64,000 nucleotides of DNA, taken from positions 44,786,574 through 44,850,573 of the forward strand of contig NC_065921.1 in NCBI RefSeq assembly GCF_024586455.1, given 5' to 3'. Each line of letters starts with the position of its first letter. Position 1 is the first letter of the stretch. Both the position numbers and the translations under genes were made by a program. Positions 10,831 through 22,659 of this stretch are shown one piece after another. The notes beneath the pieces are model-generated. The model worked only from the letters and a program-made list of their open reading frames with translations, searched no databases and was not told the DNA's origin. The stretch is from Bactrocera neohumeralis (lineage: Eukaryota > Arthropoda > Insecta > Diptera > Tephritidae).

Positions 10831-11689
10831 CAATGACCCATTAGTTTCTTTTTATACCATGTTTTCAGAATACTTTTAATTCGATAAATTAACTTAAATC
10901 GCGTAATTTTCTCTGCTTTCAGGTAAAGGATACATCATTTTAAACTTTCAAAGCTAAAAGATTTAGTTTCATGAACTTACTTACTAGACTTTCTTTAGTC
11001 TAAAAATGAGCGAAGTTTCGAACACGTCTTTTGAAAATTAGCCTTAAAAGCATCAAGAACCAGTTGCGGCCAACAGGTTGTAACGGCAAGAGTTGTGTTT
11101 AGAAAATTTTGTATTAAATTATATTTTCTTGGCACAGAACAGAGTGTTTAGGCAATCAGAATAGCTCTTGTCGAAAGTCGGAATACTTCTTTATAAAGGT
11201 TATCTCATAGTTAGGAGTGGTGCGTAGTTTCATGATTGTAGTGCTTTTGATCTCCGAAAGATAGATAATTTTAATTCCAACCCTTTGAATATTGAATGCA
11301 GAACAGATCTCAGGGTTCTTACAGTTTAATTCAATATATTAGGATTAAAAAAAATATACTTATATACATAGTATTTCATTTTCGAAGTAAAACTTGATAT
11401 TATCGACGACGATAACGACTGACGAATTTGATTCGACGTTTTTTGATGTCAGAAATATATTCGAAATTGATTTGAACATACTTCACTGTTTACCAAAAAC
11501 GGGGTCCACCAAAATAGGCACAAACTTTTTCTGTAAGCAACTGGTAACGAAGTCAGCTATTAAGCTAAAGGAATCCTCCCTAGTAGTCGTCTCCAATATG
11601 GGCAAACTAAGATTCTAAGATTAAATTCAATTCCCAACATTGCCTTTCCTTACAGAGAGCACTACTCTGCTCTGGATAGGGTTAGGTGG
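10831..11689. other. Intergenic, nothing recognised
   Basis: AT-rich sequence with no coding potential or clear repeat family. Several short open frames lack motifs. Confidence 0.45.
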
Positions 11690-12950
11690 ACAGGGACATA
11701 GGTATTACGGATCTGTCCAAACTAGTTAATTGAATGTGGTGTGTTTTCAAGAAAATTAATTACCAGAATCACCTTCCGACTACCAGATCACTACATTGCC
11801 TTCCAAGCGGAGATCACAGCAATTAAAAAAAGATCAGATGTTATCATCGTTCATACCTCTACACCATAAAGAAGGACGGGAATAATGAGTGACTTATAGA
11901 GTTTGGTTTTTGTTCGTCGAGAGAGAACTTTACTTCCCAAATGCCTACTCAGTCTGAAGTAGCACCTATTATTAAGAGTTATTGTGCGTTTGATTTCGAA
12001 GCTGACATTTTTGACTGTTTATTTGATGACAAGAGATATTTTGTCTTGCCCTCGTTCACTACCAGACCCATTTGCTTCGCTTCCTTATTTGGCCTGGAGA
12101 AAGCAGAACAGCTGTACACTCATATAGAAGATTGTATCTTCTATATTCAGCTCAGCAGCTCGAATTATTTTCTCCAAAAGTAGATTGAAGAAGTTGCAGG
12201 ATAGGGAGTTGGTATCGAAAGGCTTGAAGAGATCCTTCCCGATCCTGACGGAGCTTTTGGTATTGATCAACGTCAGTTTACACAGCCGTATTAGTTTTGC
12301 TTTGATTCTTTCATGCGAAGATGTTTCTTTACGTGATGGGTCCCAAACCCAGCGCCCAATCCTTGCAAGGAATGTTTCGCCTTCTCTCTTTGGCTCGCCT
12401 TTAAACGGATGTTTTTTGACTACCTAAAGGATACTTGGTTTCAAACCGAAAGTCATTGAGCCATATGTAAAAGAATCGTTTCAGGCCACTCCCAAGTGAA
12501 TGGCACTTAGAAAACTGAACTTCTACGCATGGCTCCATCTTCTCTTGCATAAACTTCTACACATGGCTCCATCCTCTGTTTACTTGTAGATATTTAAACC
12601 AAAATCCCCACCTCACTCAACAGGCAGACAAACGTGATATGAATGAAATTGAGGCCACACATGCCGACTATTAGAATTCAAAATGAATGACATAAGAACC
12701 CTAATAGGAGTGCCAAGAGGTAGAAGAAGATGAGACTATTGAGCATGTTCTATGCGAATGCAAGGCTTTGTTTAGGAAAAGAAGCACAACTGTCGGCCGT
12801 GGGTTTCTCTCCGATGTTTTTATATAGACGAAATTCATCAAGAGTACAGGGTGGCTCAATGAGGGTGTGTAGATTTTAGTCTCGTTAGTTTTGCAATGAC
12901 CTTCCTAAAGGCCTAAGTGCGCCGTCAGACATCCACCCTACTTGACTATC
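11690..12950. mobile_element. Rearranged LINE (R1/I-like) remnants in mixed orientation
   Basis: Three pieces of a non-LTR retrotransposon can be read. On plus at 11690-11825 there is a degraded RNase H start (a 'DLSKLVN' version of DGSKL). On minus from about 12150 down to 11840 there is reverse-transcriptase C-terminal sequence: KEAKQMGLVVNEGKTKYLL, and in another frame LSRRTKTKLYKSLIIPVLLYG. On plus at 12590-12900 there is the C-terminal zinc-knuckle-like end, CQEVEEDETIEHVLCECKAL. The same RT piece occurs on plus at 16520-16800 and the same C-terminal piece at 22556-22620, so one family left scattered fragments. Orientation switches show rearrangement or separate insertions. Nothing is intact. 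Confidence 0.6.
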
Positions 12951-15060
12951 TAATAGCATCTTTGTGGTCTCAACGCCATTGAAGAATTGGAAGAAAGAAC
13001 TATGGCAGCGTATACGTAAGATTCGGCAAATCCAACAATCTCCTAAACGTTTCCTTTTTGTTCAATCTTCGAGTATGTCCGGTGGGTAACAGAGTTCGCA
13101 ATCTTCCAACCCTGTCAATTTCTTATTGGCTTCATAAAATTGCTGTGCTGAAAGCACTTCTTAAGTTGATAAGTTAAAAGATGAAACCAGCAAATTAACA
13201 TTTAATAAAAGCTTTTGTTTATTTTTTTTATTGAAAACCCGCTTCCTACAGTAGCTCAGCTTTGCATTGTTCGAAATTGCTATGCTCATAGTGACTTCCG
13301 TTTTTTCCACCACATATTCTTACTAAAATGGTGTCTACATGAGATCATACATAAGAATTCCACGCTTCCTACACTCAACGCCAACAATTATTTCAATTTG
13401 TGGCTCATGTGGCATTATCGGGTCTTATCATAGGACACTGCAATGCATATGCACACATAAGAAGTTACAAATACATATATGCACATAAGACCTTCTAGGC
13501 AGCTCAGTATGGTTATATACATATACATATGTACATACATATATGTATGTATATAACTCGGCTCGACTCATATTTAGTTACCCACAGCTCGGCCAACTCA
13601 AGTCCGCAATTTAAATTCCATTTCTGGTGACATCGAGACACACAGGCCTTGTGGTATGTACATACAGACAAATTTCCGCAACAACATGCATACATATGCA
13701 CATACTTTCCTCACCATGGCATGGAAATCCGAAGAACACGTTTGCAGCTGTTGCTCATACCTAAAAGGGTTACATGTTTGCGTTCGGACACATAGTAGCG
13801 CGTCCCGCTGGCGATCCATCCCCCGCTGCCTATCAGTGTTGCGGCATTTCTCGTGTTGCAATGATGAGATGGCGAAACAGGATTTTGCGCAAACCGGTTG
13901 CGCGCCGGCTCAGTTTCGTTGTTTTTGTGGTATTAAGAAATACCTAAATTGAATTAAATTTAATACATGTTAAATTGAATTCGACGCCAATCAGTCGCCA
14001 GACGAGCGCGCTATATGCAACTAAATGCTTTGCGACATGTTTCCCTTCAGCCAGAGCTTTACTTGTACTTGTACATGTGCGTGTGTGTTTGTATATATTA
14101 GCTTGTGTAAGCGCGCTGGGGAAAATTACGTCAAAGAAAAGCTTGTGGAAAGTTTCGCGAATGTATGTATTTATTCATTTTAGGTTGCTAAAATTTAGCA
14201 CAAATAATTTTATTTTCGCTAAGCCCAAGCAAACGGTGTTTGTATTTTCTTTGAAGGCGTTCGTAAGTGAATTGAAGGAATGCCCCTAAACGGAGCATTG
14301 ACCAGCATGGCGCGTCTGATGAATCAGTTTCACAATATTAACAAATAATTTCTTGCATACAAACATACTAAGTACATGCATACAAGCATAAAAAATTAGG
14401 CATGCGTGTGATGAGTTTATAGGAATTCCTCAGAAATTTCCAAAAATATTTCAAAGCTGCGCGTGAGTATGTGCTCGCAGACGAATTTCAGCCTTTAGAA
14501 ATACTATAACATAAAATCAAACGTTCGCATTCACGACTGAAACTCATTATACCGTTGTTACTAAGCGCGTAAAAATCATTTGTTTCATCACTCACTCACA
14601 CACTCTTCGTGCTTCAAATGCTCCGTCATTCATTCACGAAACCGAAGTGAAAAAAACTCAAATTCAAAATTTTACAGGTGCAAAGTCCAACCACAGCTGT
14701 CCGGCCCAAAAGAGTTTAGCATGTTGTGACGCTTAAATGAAATATATGTATGTATAAAATTATAAAAAGTCACAAAATGCTAATTAGCGCTTTTATTGTG
14801 TCTCTTGGCTATATTTACATATAACCCCATTAACTGGTATAGTTGAGTTGTTTCACGTAGTAATCCAGTGATAACGTTATTAGCATGCGTTTTGGCGATC
14901 ACGCACAACGACCGCAGGCATAGCACCAACATTTGTATGTACATACATTGTGCAACTATCAAGTCATTAAGCCGACATGTGTGATATTGAACGTGAGAAG
15001 CGCATGCAGAAATCAAAATTTTTTGTTTTACTATTGCTTTCATTATTCGTTGTCTGCAAA
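12951..15060. other. Intergenic with microsatellites
   Basis: No supported gene. A palindromic CATA/TATG microsatellite lies at about 13515-13553, with shorter ones near 13440-13490 and 14340-14390. Overlapping open frames on both strands at 13600-13950 are low-complexity shadows of these repeats and show no family motif. Confidence 0.5.
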
Positions 15061-15375
15061 AAAAGTTGTCGTTCTTCCTTTTCGCTGTTTGGCCCCATTG
15101 GAGATTCCAAGTGTAGTCAGATCCTTCTCCACCTAGTCTTTTCATCGGAGTGGATATCTTCTTTTTCCTCTGCTTCTCTCGGTGGGTACTGCGTCGAATA
15201 CTCTCAGAGCTGGAGTGTTCCGTTCGGACGACATGACACAAACAGCGTAGCCACTATCTCCTAATTCACAGCTCATATCTTCCGATCTTAGACCAAGTTT
15301 CCTCTGGGTAGTCAAAAAGCATCCGTTTGAAGGCGGAACATCCTTCCCCAGGGTTGTGCGCTGCTTCAATTTCAT
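15061..15375 (-). mobile_element. Possible LINE fragment (decayed)
   Basis: On the minus strand the sequence around 15320-15370 encodes an NGCFLTTQRK piece. Its DNA (GTCAAAAAGCATCCGTTTGA region) reappears inverted at about 12395-12423, next to the LINE remnants there. The rest of the segment reads as damaged, basic protein sequence. Repeat status is supported by the shared block; assignment to the LINE is inference from position. Confidence 0.35.
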
Positions 15376-15399
15376 TATACAAAGCATGTCAATTGAAAA

Positions 15400-16370
15400 G
15401 TTCCCGGCCTACCATAGTCAAACCATTTTTTTTTTGCAATATTCGTTTTTTTTTATTCCCTTTAAGGGGGATAGGACTTATTGTAGCGCCTCTCCAATTT
15501 GTCGATACCATTTTACGTACGATTTCGCCTTTGCTTCAAAATAAACCTCACTGTCGGCGATCATCTCTTCATTCGACGAAAATTTCTTACCAACGAGAAA
15601 TCTTTTGAGATCTGAGAATAGGAAATAATCCCTGGGAACCAGATCTTTAGAATACGGTGAATGCAAAAGCCATTCGAAGCCCAATTCACGGATTTTTGCC
15701 ATTGTTTTCACGGACTTATAACACGGTACATTGTTTTAATGAAAGATACTTCTTTTCCTTCAAATTCGGCGATTTTTTCCTTCAAACGGTCCGATAATGC
15801 TATATTATAGTCGCTGTTGGTGTTTTTTTTTGTTTTCAAGGTAGTAACTAAAAAAATATTTCATGCGCATCCCAAATAAATACGCCACTTTGCCAGCCGA
15901 CTGTTTTCCTCGCTTTGGAGCGGGTTCATCGTATGCAGTCCATTCGAATGACTGTCGTTTGGACTTCGGAGTGAATTAATGGAACCACGTTTCATATATT
16001 GTCACATGTCGACGCAAAAACTCGGGCTTATTACGCTTGAACATCTCCAAACCCTGTGCACAGAGCTTTCTTATACCCAAATATTCGTGAATGATATGAT
16101 GAACTCATTCAGTTGATATCTTTACAGTACCTGCTATCTCGAACAACTTCACTTTACGGTTAACCAAAATTATTTTGTGGACTTTTTTCGTCGTCCGTTA
16201 CAACCTCTTTTGGGCGTCTACTGCGTTCACCGTCTTCGGTGCTAATTTCACCACTTCTAAACTTAGCATACAAATCCTTTATGGTTGGTTTTTTTGGGAC
16301 AATGCCCGGGAACTCGTTATCAAGCCAAGTTGATGCTTCAGTTGTATATTTCCTTTCAAAATGCAATATT
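15400..16370 (-). pseudogene. Decayed mariner element (irritans-like?)
   Basis: The minus strand from 16366 reads ERKYTTEASTWLDNEFPG, then TIKDLYAKFRSGEISTEDGE and RSRRPKEVVTDDE, the N-terminal helix-turn-helix of a mariner transposase. After about 450 bp of damaged sequence, 15711-15478 gives HSPYSKDLVPRDYFLFSDLK, a form of YSPDLAPxDYFLF, and a C-terminal tail ending near WYRQIGEAL. Stops and frameshifts lie between them. The sequence around 15388-15412 (AAAAGTTCCCGGCCTACC) resembles a mariner terminal repeat, but I could not pair it with a right end. The lineage differs from the intact element at 9535-10828. The subfamily is a guess. Confidence 0.6.
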
Positions 16371-16514
16371 TATCAACACGTGACAGCTGTCAAACCTTTA
16401 TGCCCAAAATGGGCGAAGTTTATCCTCGAATTATTCCAGCCCACATATAAAACATATGGATCAACGTGTGAATAATCTTAATAAAATTATGGAAATATTT
16501 TCTCGAGTATATTT

Positions 16515-16960
16515 AAGTTCTGCTTTCTCCAGATTGGATAAGGAAGCGAAGCAAATGGGTCTGGTAATGAACGAGGGCAAGACGAACTATCTCCTGTCAT
16601 CAAACAAATAGCTGTCGCACTCAAGACGTAGGCAATTGAGAAGTAAAGTCCTGTCTCGGCTATGAAAGACCAAACTCTATAAGTCAGTCATCATCCCCTT
16701 CCTCCTTTATGGTGCAAAGGTATGGATAATGAAAACATCTGATGAGTCGGGATTACGAGTTTTTAAGATATCGTATCGATAGAACGATGAGCTGTATGAG
16801 AAATATGACGACGTTGGAAAGACCACGTGCAGGAGGACCATGATTGGAGTCTCCAATTGGCGCCAAACAACGAAAAGGAAGAACGACTGCCGCGCTGTTG
16901 TAAGCTCAGCTATAACTGCATAAGCGATGTCTACGCCAATAAAGAAGATATTATTTTTGA
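16515..16960 (+). mobile_element. LINE reverse-transcriptase fragment
   Basis: Plus-strand frames read RLDKEAKQMGLVMNEGKTNY and then, after a stop and frame change, KTKLYKSVIIPFLLYGAKVW, the conserved 'LYxxLIxPxLLYGxExW' end of R1/I-type non-LTR reverse transcriptases. It is homologous to the inverted fragment at 11840-12150. Several stops are present; no intact protein. Confidence 0.6.
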
Positions 16961-17265
16961 ATCAGTGTTACATCAAAAAAGCTTCGCTTTTGGATAAAAT
17001 TCCTTCTTTGACCGAAGAACTACTCCACCACTTCCCTTATCAAAATTAGATTCTTAAAGGAGAATAGATTATAATTTGAGTAATGCGAAATGTGATAGAT
17101 ATCTAAAAACGTACATAGTGAGCTATAAAGCGACTTTTCTTGGAATACCAAGTTAAGTTGAAGGTAGTATTACCTGTACTGTGGTATCACCCACTAATAG
17201 TAATAAAATTTTGGCTTTCAAATTGCTATTTTTGGAAGGGCAATTCAAGGTGATATCAAACAAAA
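16961..17265. other. Intergenic, nothing recognised
   Basis: About 300 bp between the LINE fragment and the next Helentron-like element; no feature seen. Confidence 0.4.
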
Positions 17266-17267
17266 AC

Positions 17268-18178
17268 AAGAAAAGACGTTAACTTCGGCTGCACCGAAGC
17301 TAATATACCCTTCACAGGTGCATTTCTTTTACTAACTATGTGTTCAGTTTGTATGGAAGCTATATGCTATAGTAATCCGATCTGAACAATTTTTTTGGAG
17401 ATTACATTGTTGCCTTAGAAAATAATCTATACCAAATTTGGTGAAGATACAATGTCAAATGTGAAAGTTTTCCATACAAGAACTTGATTCCGATCGTTCA
17501 GTTTGTATGGCAGCTATATGCTATAGTAAACCAATCTGATCAATTTCTTCGGAGATTACATTGTTGCCTTAGAAAATAACATATATCAAATTTCGTGAAT
17601 ATATCTTGTCAAATGTGAAAGTTGTCCATACAAGAACTTGATTCCGATCGTTCAGTTTGTATGGCAGCTATATGCTATAATTTCTTCGAAGATTAATTGT
17701 TGCCGAAAATAACTGAACCAAATTCTTCGTGAATACATATCTTGTCAAATGAAAATAACATTCCGATCGTTCACCAAATTTCCGATCTGAATATATTACA
17801 TTGTAAAAATAACATATACCAAATTTCGTGAATATATCTTGTAAAATGTGAAAGTTTCCATACAAGCATTTGATTCCGATCGTTCAGTTTGTATGGCAGC
17901 TATATGCTATAGTGGTCCGATATCGGCCGTTCCGACAAATGAGCAGCTTCTTGAAGAGAAAATGATGTTTGCAAAATTTCAAAACGATATACAGTATATA
18001 TATACAGTCAGACGGACGGACAGACGGACAGACAGACAGACGAACATAGCTAAATTGACTCAGCTCAACATACTGATCATTTATATATGTAAGTATATAC
18101 TTTATAGGGTCTCTGACGATTCCTTCTGGGTGTTACAAACTTCGTGACAAACTTAATATACACTGTTCAGGGTATAAT
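17268..18178 (+). mobile_element. Helentron-like (mini-me/DINE type) non-autonomous element, family 1
   Basis: The left end reads ACTTCGGCTGCACCGAAGC, a perfect hairpin with TTCGG/CCGAA stems. The right end reads TTCAGGGTATAATAAC after a TATAGGGTC block. The interior holds tandem copies of a unit of about 154 bp, each starting TTCAGTTTGTATGGCAGCTA (near 17343, 17497, 17651 and 17883, the last after a partly deleted unit). A GACGGACAGACAGACGGA microsatellite lies at 18006-18043. Terminal hairpins, absence of TIRs or coding sequence and a GTCY microsatellite fit the mini-me/DINE-1/Helentron group (established for dipterans). A second copy lies inverted at 32870-33705, and a tail piece at 29885-29990. 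Confidence 0.65.
18006..18043. repeat. GTCY-type microsatellite
   Basis: Variant tandem GACA/GACG tetranucleotides (inverse of GTCY). The same type occurs at 19855-19893 and, inverted, at 25991-26029. Every instance in the window lies inside a Helentron-like element. Confidence 0.8.
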
Positions 18179-18179
18179 A

Positions 18180-18960
18180 ACAAAAAAAAAATAGAAAAAC
18201 ATTATATTAGTGGCTCCGAAAGGGGAATTTCATAGAGTAAAAAAGTACCTTTCTTATTTGGATATAACCCAAGCTCAACCTGACTACGTCAAAGTCATTT
18301 TAAACTAATCAATCATTAATAAATGACGTTGTCGATGCATTGTCTCTGCATCCTTATACACACATACATATGTATGTACATATATAGATATGTAAGTGTT
18401 TGTAACACCATGGAGAGTTCAAAGTTTTTATATTAATCTAATATGCCTATATATGGCAATTCAACACTTCAACACTCTTGTACAAACATTATATGTACGT
18501 ATCGTCAAAAATCACAAAATAGAAATATGAAAAATGGCCTAAAGCAAAGAAACCCGACCACCGCAGCTTTGAAATTACCCATACATAGTCATTTGGACTT
18601 CCGAAAAATTAAGGTCGCGCCCGTGCTTGAGCTCAAATGATTCACACTTATGAATTTGCATGCCACAGTCGTCGCTGTATTTGAGCACGAGTATTGACAA
18701 ATGTGTTCGTGTGAATATGCATGTGGAATGTATGACATTTTTGTAGTTGTCTGGTTTTGCCGTTGCTTCTGCGCATTGAAGACGTTCGTACACGCATACC
18801 AACAGTAACAGCTACAACCGGCTTGAAAGTAGTTGACCACAAAGTCTTGGACGCACTTGAACTTTCTGGGCTTGCGCACCTAAACACGCATACATACACA
18901 CATTCCTATGTATAACACACAAACGTGCTGGAAGTTTGGCGGAACCGTTTGTAAAAATAA
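18180..18960. other. Intergenic, nothing recognised
   Basis: Short CATA/TATG microsatellite at about 18358-18395. Overlapping minus-strand open frames at 18575-18899 are in three different frames and share no family motif; treated as chance. Confidence 0.45.
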
Positions 18961-18964
18961 AATA

Positions 18965-20040
18965 AAAACAAGTAAGGAAGGGCTAAGTTCGGGTGTCACC
19001 GAACATTTTATACTCTCGCATGATAAAGTGATAATCGAGATTTCATTATCCGTCATTTACATATTTTTCAAATACCGTATTTTTGTAAAGTTTTATTCCG
19101 CTATCATCATTGGTTCCTAATGTATATACTCGTATTATGCAGAAAAGGCATCAGATGGAATTCAAAATAGCGTTATATTGGAAGAAGGCGTGGTTGTGAA
19201 CCGATTTCACCCATATTTCGTACATGTCATCAGGGTGTTAAGAAAATATTATATACCGAATTTCGTTGAAATCGGTGGAGTAGTTCCTGAGATATGGTTT
19301 TTGGTCCATAAGTGGGCGAGGCCACGCCCACTTTCAATTTTTAAAAAAGGCCTGGATGCAACTTCCTTCTGCCATTTCTTCCGTAAAATTTAGTGTTTCT
19401 GACGTTTTTTGTTAGTCGGTTAACGCACTTTTAGTGATTTTCAACATAACCTATGTATGGGAGGTGGGCGTGGTTATTATCCGATTTCTTCCATTTTTGA
19501 ACTGTATATGGAAATGCCTGAAGGAAACGACTTTATAGAGTTTGGTTGACATAGCTATAGTAGTTTCCGAGATATGTACAAAAAACTTAGTAAGGGGCGG
19601 GGCCACGCCCACTTTTCCAAAAAAATTACGTCCAGATATGCCCCTCCCTAATGCGATCCTTTGTGCCAAATTTCACTTTAATATCTTTATTTATGGCTTA
19701 GTTATGACACTTTATAGGTTTTCGGTTTCCGCCATTTTGTGGGCGTGGCAGTGGGCCGATTTTGCCCATCTTCGACCTTAACCTTCTTATGGAGCCAAGA
19801 AATACGTGTACCAAGTTTCATCATGATATCTCAATTTTTACTCAAGTTACAGCTTGCACGGACGGACAGACGGACGGACGGACAGACAGACATCCGGATT
19901 TCAACTCTACTCGTCACCCTGATCACTTTGGTATATATAACCCTATATCTGACTCTTTTAGTTTTAGGACTTACAAACAACCGTTATGTGAACAAAACTA
20001 TAATACTCTCCTTAGCAACTTTGTTGCGAGAGTATAATAA
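18965..20040 (+). mobile_element. Helentron-like element, family 2, copy A
   Basis: Starts with ACAAGTAAGGAAGGGCTAAG followed by the hairpin TTCGGGTGTCACCGAA and ATTTTATACTCTCGCA. It ends with a second hairpin built from TACTCTC and GAGAGTA around a loop containing GCAACTTTGTTGC. The interior is non-coding, rich in GGGCGTGG/CCACGCCC blocks, and has a GACG/GACA microsatellite at 19855-19893. No TIRs. A near-identical copy lies inverted at 25848-26924. Hairpin-ended, non-coding and of about 1.07 kb, it fits a non-autonomous Helentron/DINE element; the class is inferred from structure. Confidence 0.7.
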
Positions 20041-20615
20041 TACTAAAACACCAAATTTATAAAAAATCATAAAAACATTTAAATTCAAAGTCTACTTTCG
20101 GTACTTTACATGGTTCTTGTTGTTGCTATTTCTGCCAACGCGTTGACGTTTGTCAAATCACGTGCTGCACACGGCGAATATTTGATCAAAGTAGCGCGCG
20201 ACTAACGCGACTTAGCAACAAGTCATTAACCAATGGCTCTGAAATGCAGCCACGCGGTTGGTCTTGCGTGCGTGCGCAGGCGTAAGCACTTTGTAGGAGG
20301 TTTCTAACAATTTTGTGCATATTTGTATGATGTACTTACATACATATGTATCTGAGTATTTTTGTAAGTGAGCATAAAAACATTTATAAAGAGTGCTTTC
20401 GAAGTTGTGGAATAACAATTGGAAGATACTTACATTAGTAATATTATTGTAGAACTGAAAGTAAAATACATATGCGTTATTTCAATTATCTTTATAAAAA
20501 TTAATAAAAATTATTCCAAAATTATTTTTTAAACTAATAATTATAACCATTCTAAATAATTAATTATTAATTATTATAATTTATAAATAAACTCTTAGCA
20601 AAAAATTAGGGTGTA
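20041..20615. other. Intergenic, AT-rich
   Basis: No gene seen. The stretch 20450-20600 is nearly all A/T with short TTATTAAT-type repeats. Confidence 0.5.
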
Positions 20616-21722
20616 CTACTATGGGCAAAAAATAGTAAGACTATTTAAATTCAATAAAACCCATTCGTCGAAATATTTTTATTTTTTTGGTATGACTGTC
20701 AGGGGATCTGTGCCAAATGCCACATCAAAATAATCATGATCATTATTGTTTGGTATACACTTGTTTTTCCGAAGTACATACATAAAGTGCATTCGACGAT
20801 TTTGCGATGAGTGAAATTATTCAACGAAAAAGTTCCATTAAATTTTGTGTCCGGAATCAAATTTCAAGTACCGAAACGTTCAGAATGTTGGAAAATGCTG
20901 ATAATTTTTTCTTACGAGCAAGTGTTTTTGATTGGTACAAATTATTCAAAGAGGGCCGAGAACGCGTTGACGACAAACGACCCTCAACATCATCTGATGG
21001 TCAATACATCAAAAAAATAAAATAATTGGTGCTTGAGAATCGACGATTAAAAGTCAGAGATATTACTGGCATCGTTGGAATATCGGAAGGATCAGTGAAA
21101 ACAATTTAGAAATATCATTTGGGCCTAAGAAAAGTGAAAACACGATTGGTTCCAAAATCACTCATTTTTTTCGAAAAACAGCGTAGCGTTAGCGTCTGTG
21201 AAATAATGCTTCCCGACTAATAGGATGTCATGAAACGTATTATTACTGGCGATAAGTCTTGTATCTATCTATGCTTACGACCCGTAAACAGACGATCAAT
21301 CGTTTTCTTCGATTATCGAGGTTTGGTGCACCCCGAATTCAACAAGGAATACTATTTCGGTGTTCAGTGTTATATGCCGTCAAGTCTTGGTTTTTACACC
21401 ACAATATTGCACCGTCGCATACTGCAATGATTCTGCGTGTGTCTTTCGCCAAATTTTCAATTAACATCGAGCCGCAACCACCATTCGCCTGATGTAGGTC
21501 CATGTGACTTCTGACTATCCAGCAAACTCAAACGACTATGGGGAAACCATTTCGAGACATTAAACGTAAATCGCTACATGCATTGAAGGCTATTCCGAAA
21601 ATTAAATTGAAAGAACTGTTTCGAGAATTGGAGAAAACATTGCCACAAGTGTATTGGGGCCAAGGGAGATTACTTTGAACGGGACGACATAGTTTTTTCT
21701 TACTATTTTTTGCTTATAGTAA
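20616..21722 (+). mobile_element. Degenerate mariner with recognisable TIRs
   Basis: Inverted repeats of 25 bp at 20616-20640 and 21698-21722 match at 22 positions and share GCAAAAAATAGTAAGA. Both ends are flanked by TA (20614-20615 and 21723-21724). Between them the plus strand reads a broken transposase. It starts MSEIIQRKSSIKFCVRNQIS (20807), continues with an EGRERVDDKRPSTSSDG stretch, then KRIITGDKSCIYL (21230), HHNIAPSHTAM near 21390-21430, and an ELFRELEKTLPQVYWGQG piece at the C-terminus. Several stops and frameshifts interrupt it. The first catalytic motif keeps TGD, but the second Asp is damaged (HHNIA for HHDNA). It is dead, older than 9535-10828 and of a different lineage. Confidence 0.8.
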
Positions 21723-21989
21723 TATTTCTTTATTTATAAGTACTTATGGGTATTAACAAATATTCTCGCCAAACTTATGCAAACAATATCAAACGACATA
21801 AATCGTGCGGACTAAACTAAAATGGTAGCAAGATAGAGCTAGTACTGTTCACAAAGATACTTAAGAGTTCCAGAAGTTATGCCGCCATAAATAAATGGTG
21901 CTTTGGTCTTTTTGAATTAAACTTAAGTTATTTACAAATACTCGTATTTCCTTCACTTCCAGAGAGGAGTGGAATAGAGGTGAAGTAGA

Positions 21990-22630
21990 GTATTTATATC
22001 GATGGGTCCAAACTGGATTTTCTGGTGGGATGTGGTGTACATACCACTCCAGTGCCTTCCAAACGCAATTTAAGCCTTCTTGTTCTGAAAAGTGTGCTCA
22101 CAACAAGAAATATATTTATATAAACAGATAGCCAAGTGGTTTTGAAATCACTACAGGTTATTAGGGTTTCATCAAAGATAATAAAAAACTTTTTTGTTAT
22201 TTAAGTGGATCTAACATCCGATTTCACGATAAACCTTGCAATGGGTTCCAGGATATTGTGTTATTTCTGGCAACTGTGACGCATATAATTTAGCCAGAGC
22301 AAGCACCACTCTAAAATAAGACTTTTATAAAAAGAAAATACATATACATATATTCCTCTGGCTACTTGTAGATATTTAAACGGTAAACATGTTATAGATA
22401 TAGCTGAGGCTCAGAGGAATGCGATGTTGGCCCCACAAGCCGACTGTTAAAATTTAAAAGCTATGAAACAAGAACTCTAGTGCTAATGGGTCATTGTCTC
22501 ATTTGCAGACATGCCAGCAGGCTGAAAAAATCTTATTATGACTTTCATAGAAGCTGTCAAGAGATAAAAGAAGAAGAGACTATAGAACATTTTCTACAGG
22601 AATGTAGGGCTTTGTTTACAAAAATAATTA
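21990..22630 (+). mobile_element. LINE RNase H and C-terminal fragment
   Basis: The plus strand reads VYIDGSKLDFLVGCGVHTTP (RNase H first catalytic Asp region), then TDSQVVLKSLQVI (second motif), then a decayed third motif. Further on, 22480-22620 reads HCLICRHASRLKKSYYDF and CQEIKEEETIEHFLQECRAL, the C-terminal Cys-containing end of I/R1-type LINEs. It is homologous to 11690-11825 and 12720-12770. Stops break the frame. Confidence 0.6.
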
Positions 22631-22659
22631 CAACTATCGGCATTTTATGTTACGTTAGG

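Noticed and set aside
13597..13952. Overlapping frames on both strands around 13.6-13.95 kb
   Set aside because: They mirror one another over a microsatellite-bearing region and encode no known domain.
14780..15241. 153-codon minus-strand frame
   Set aside because: Overlaps a probable repeat fragment; basic low-complexity product, no domain, no promoter or neighbouring exon.
17268..18178. 154-bp repeats considered as a CRISPR-like array
   Set aside because: The units are contiguous without unique spacers, lie within a eukaryotic transposon-like element and have no cas-like genes nearby.
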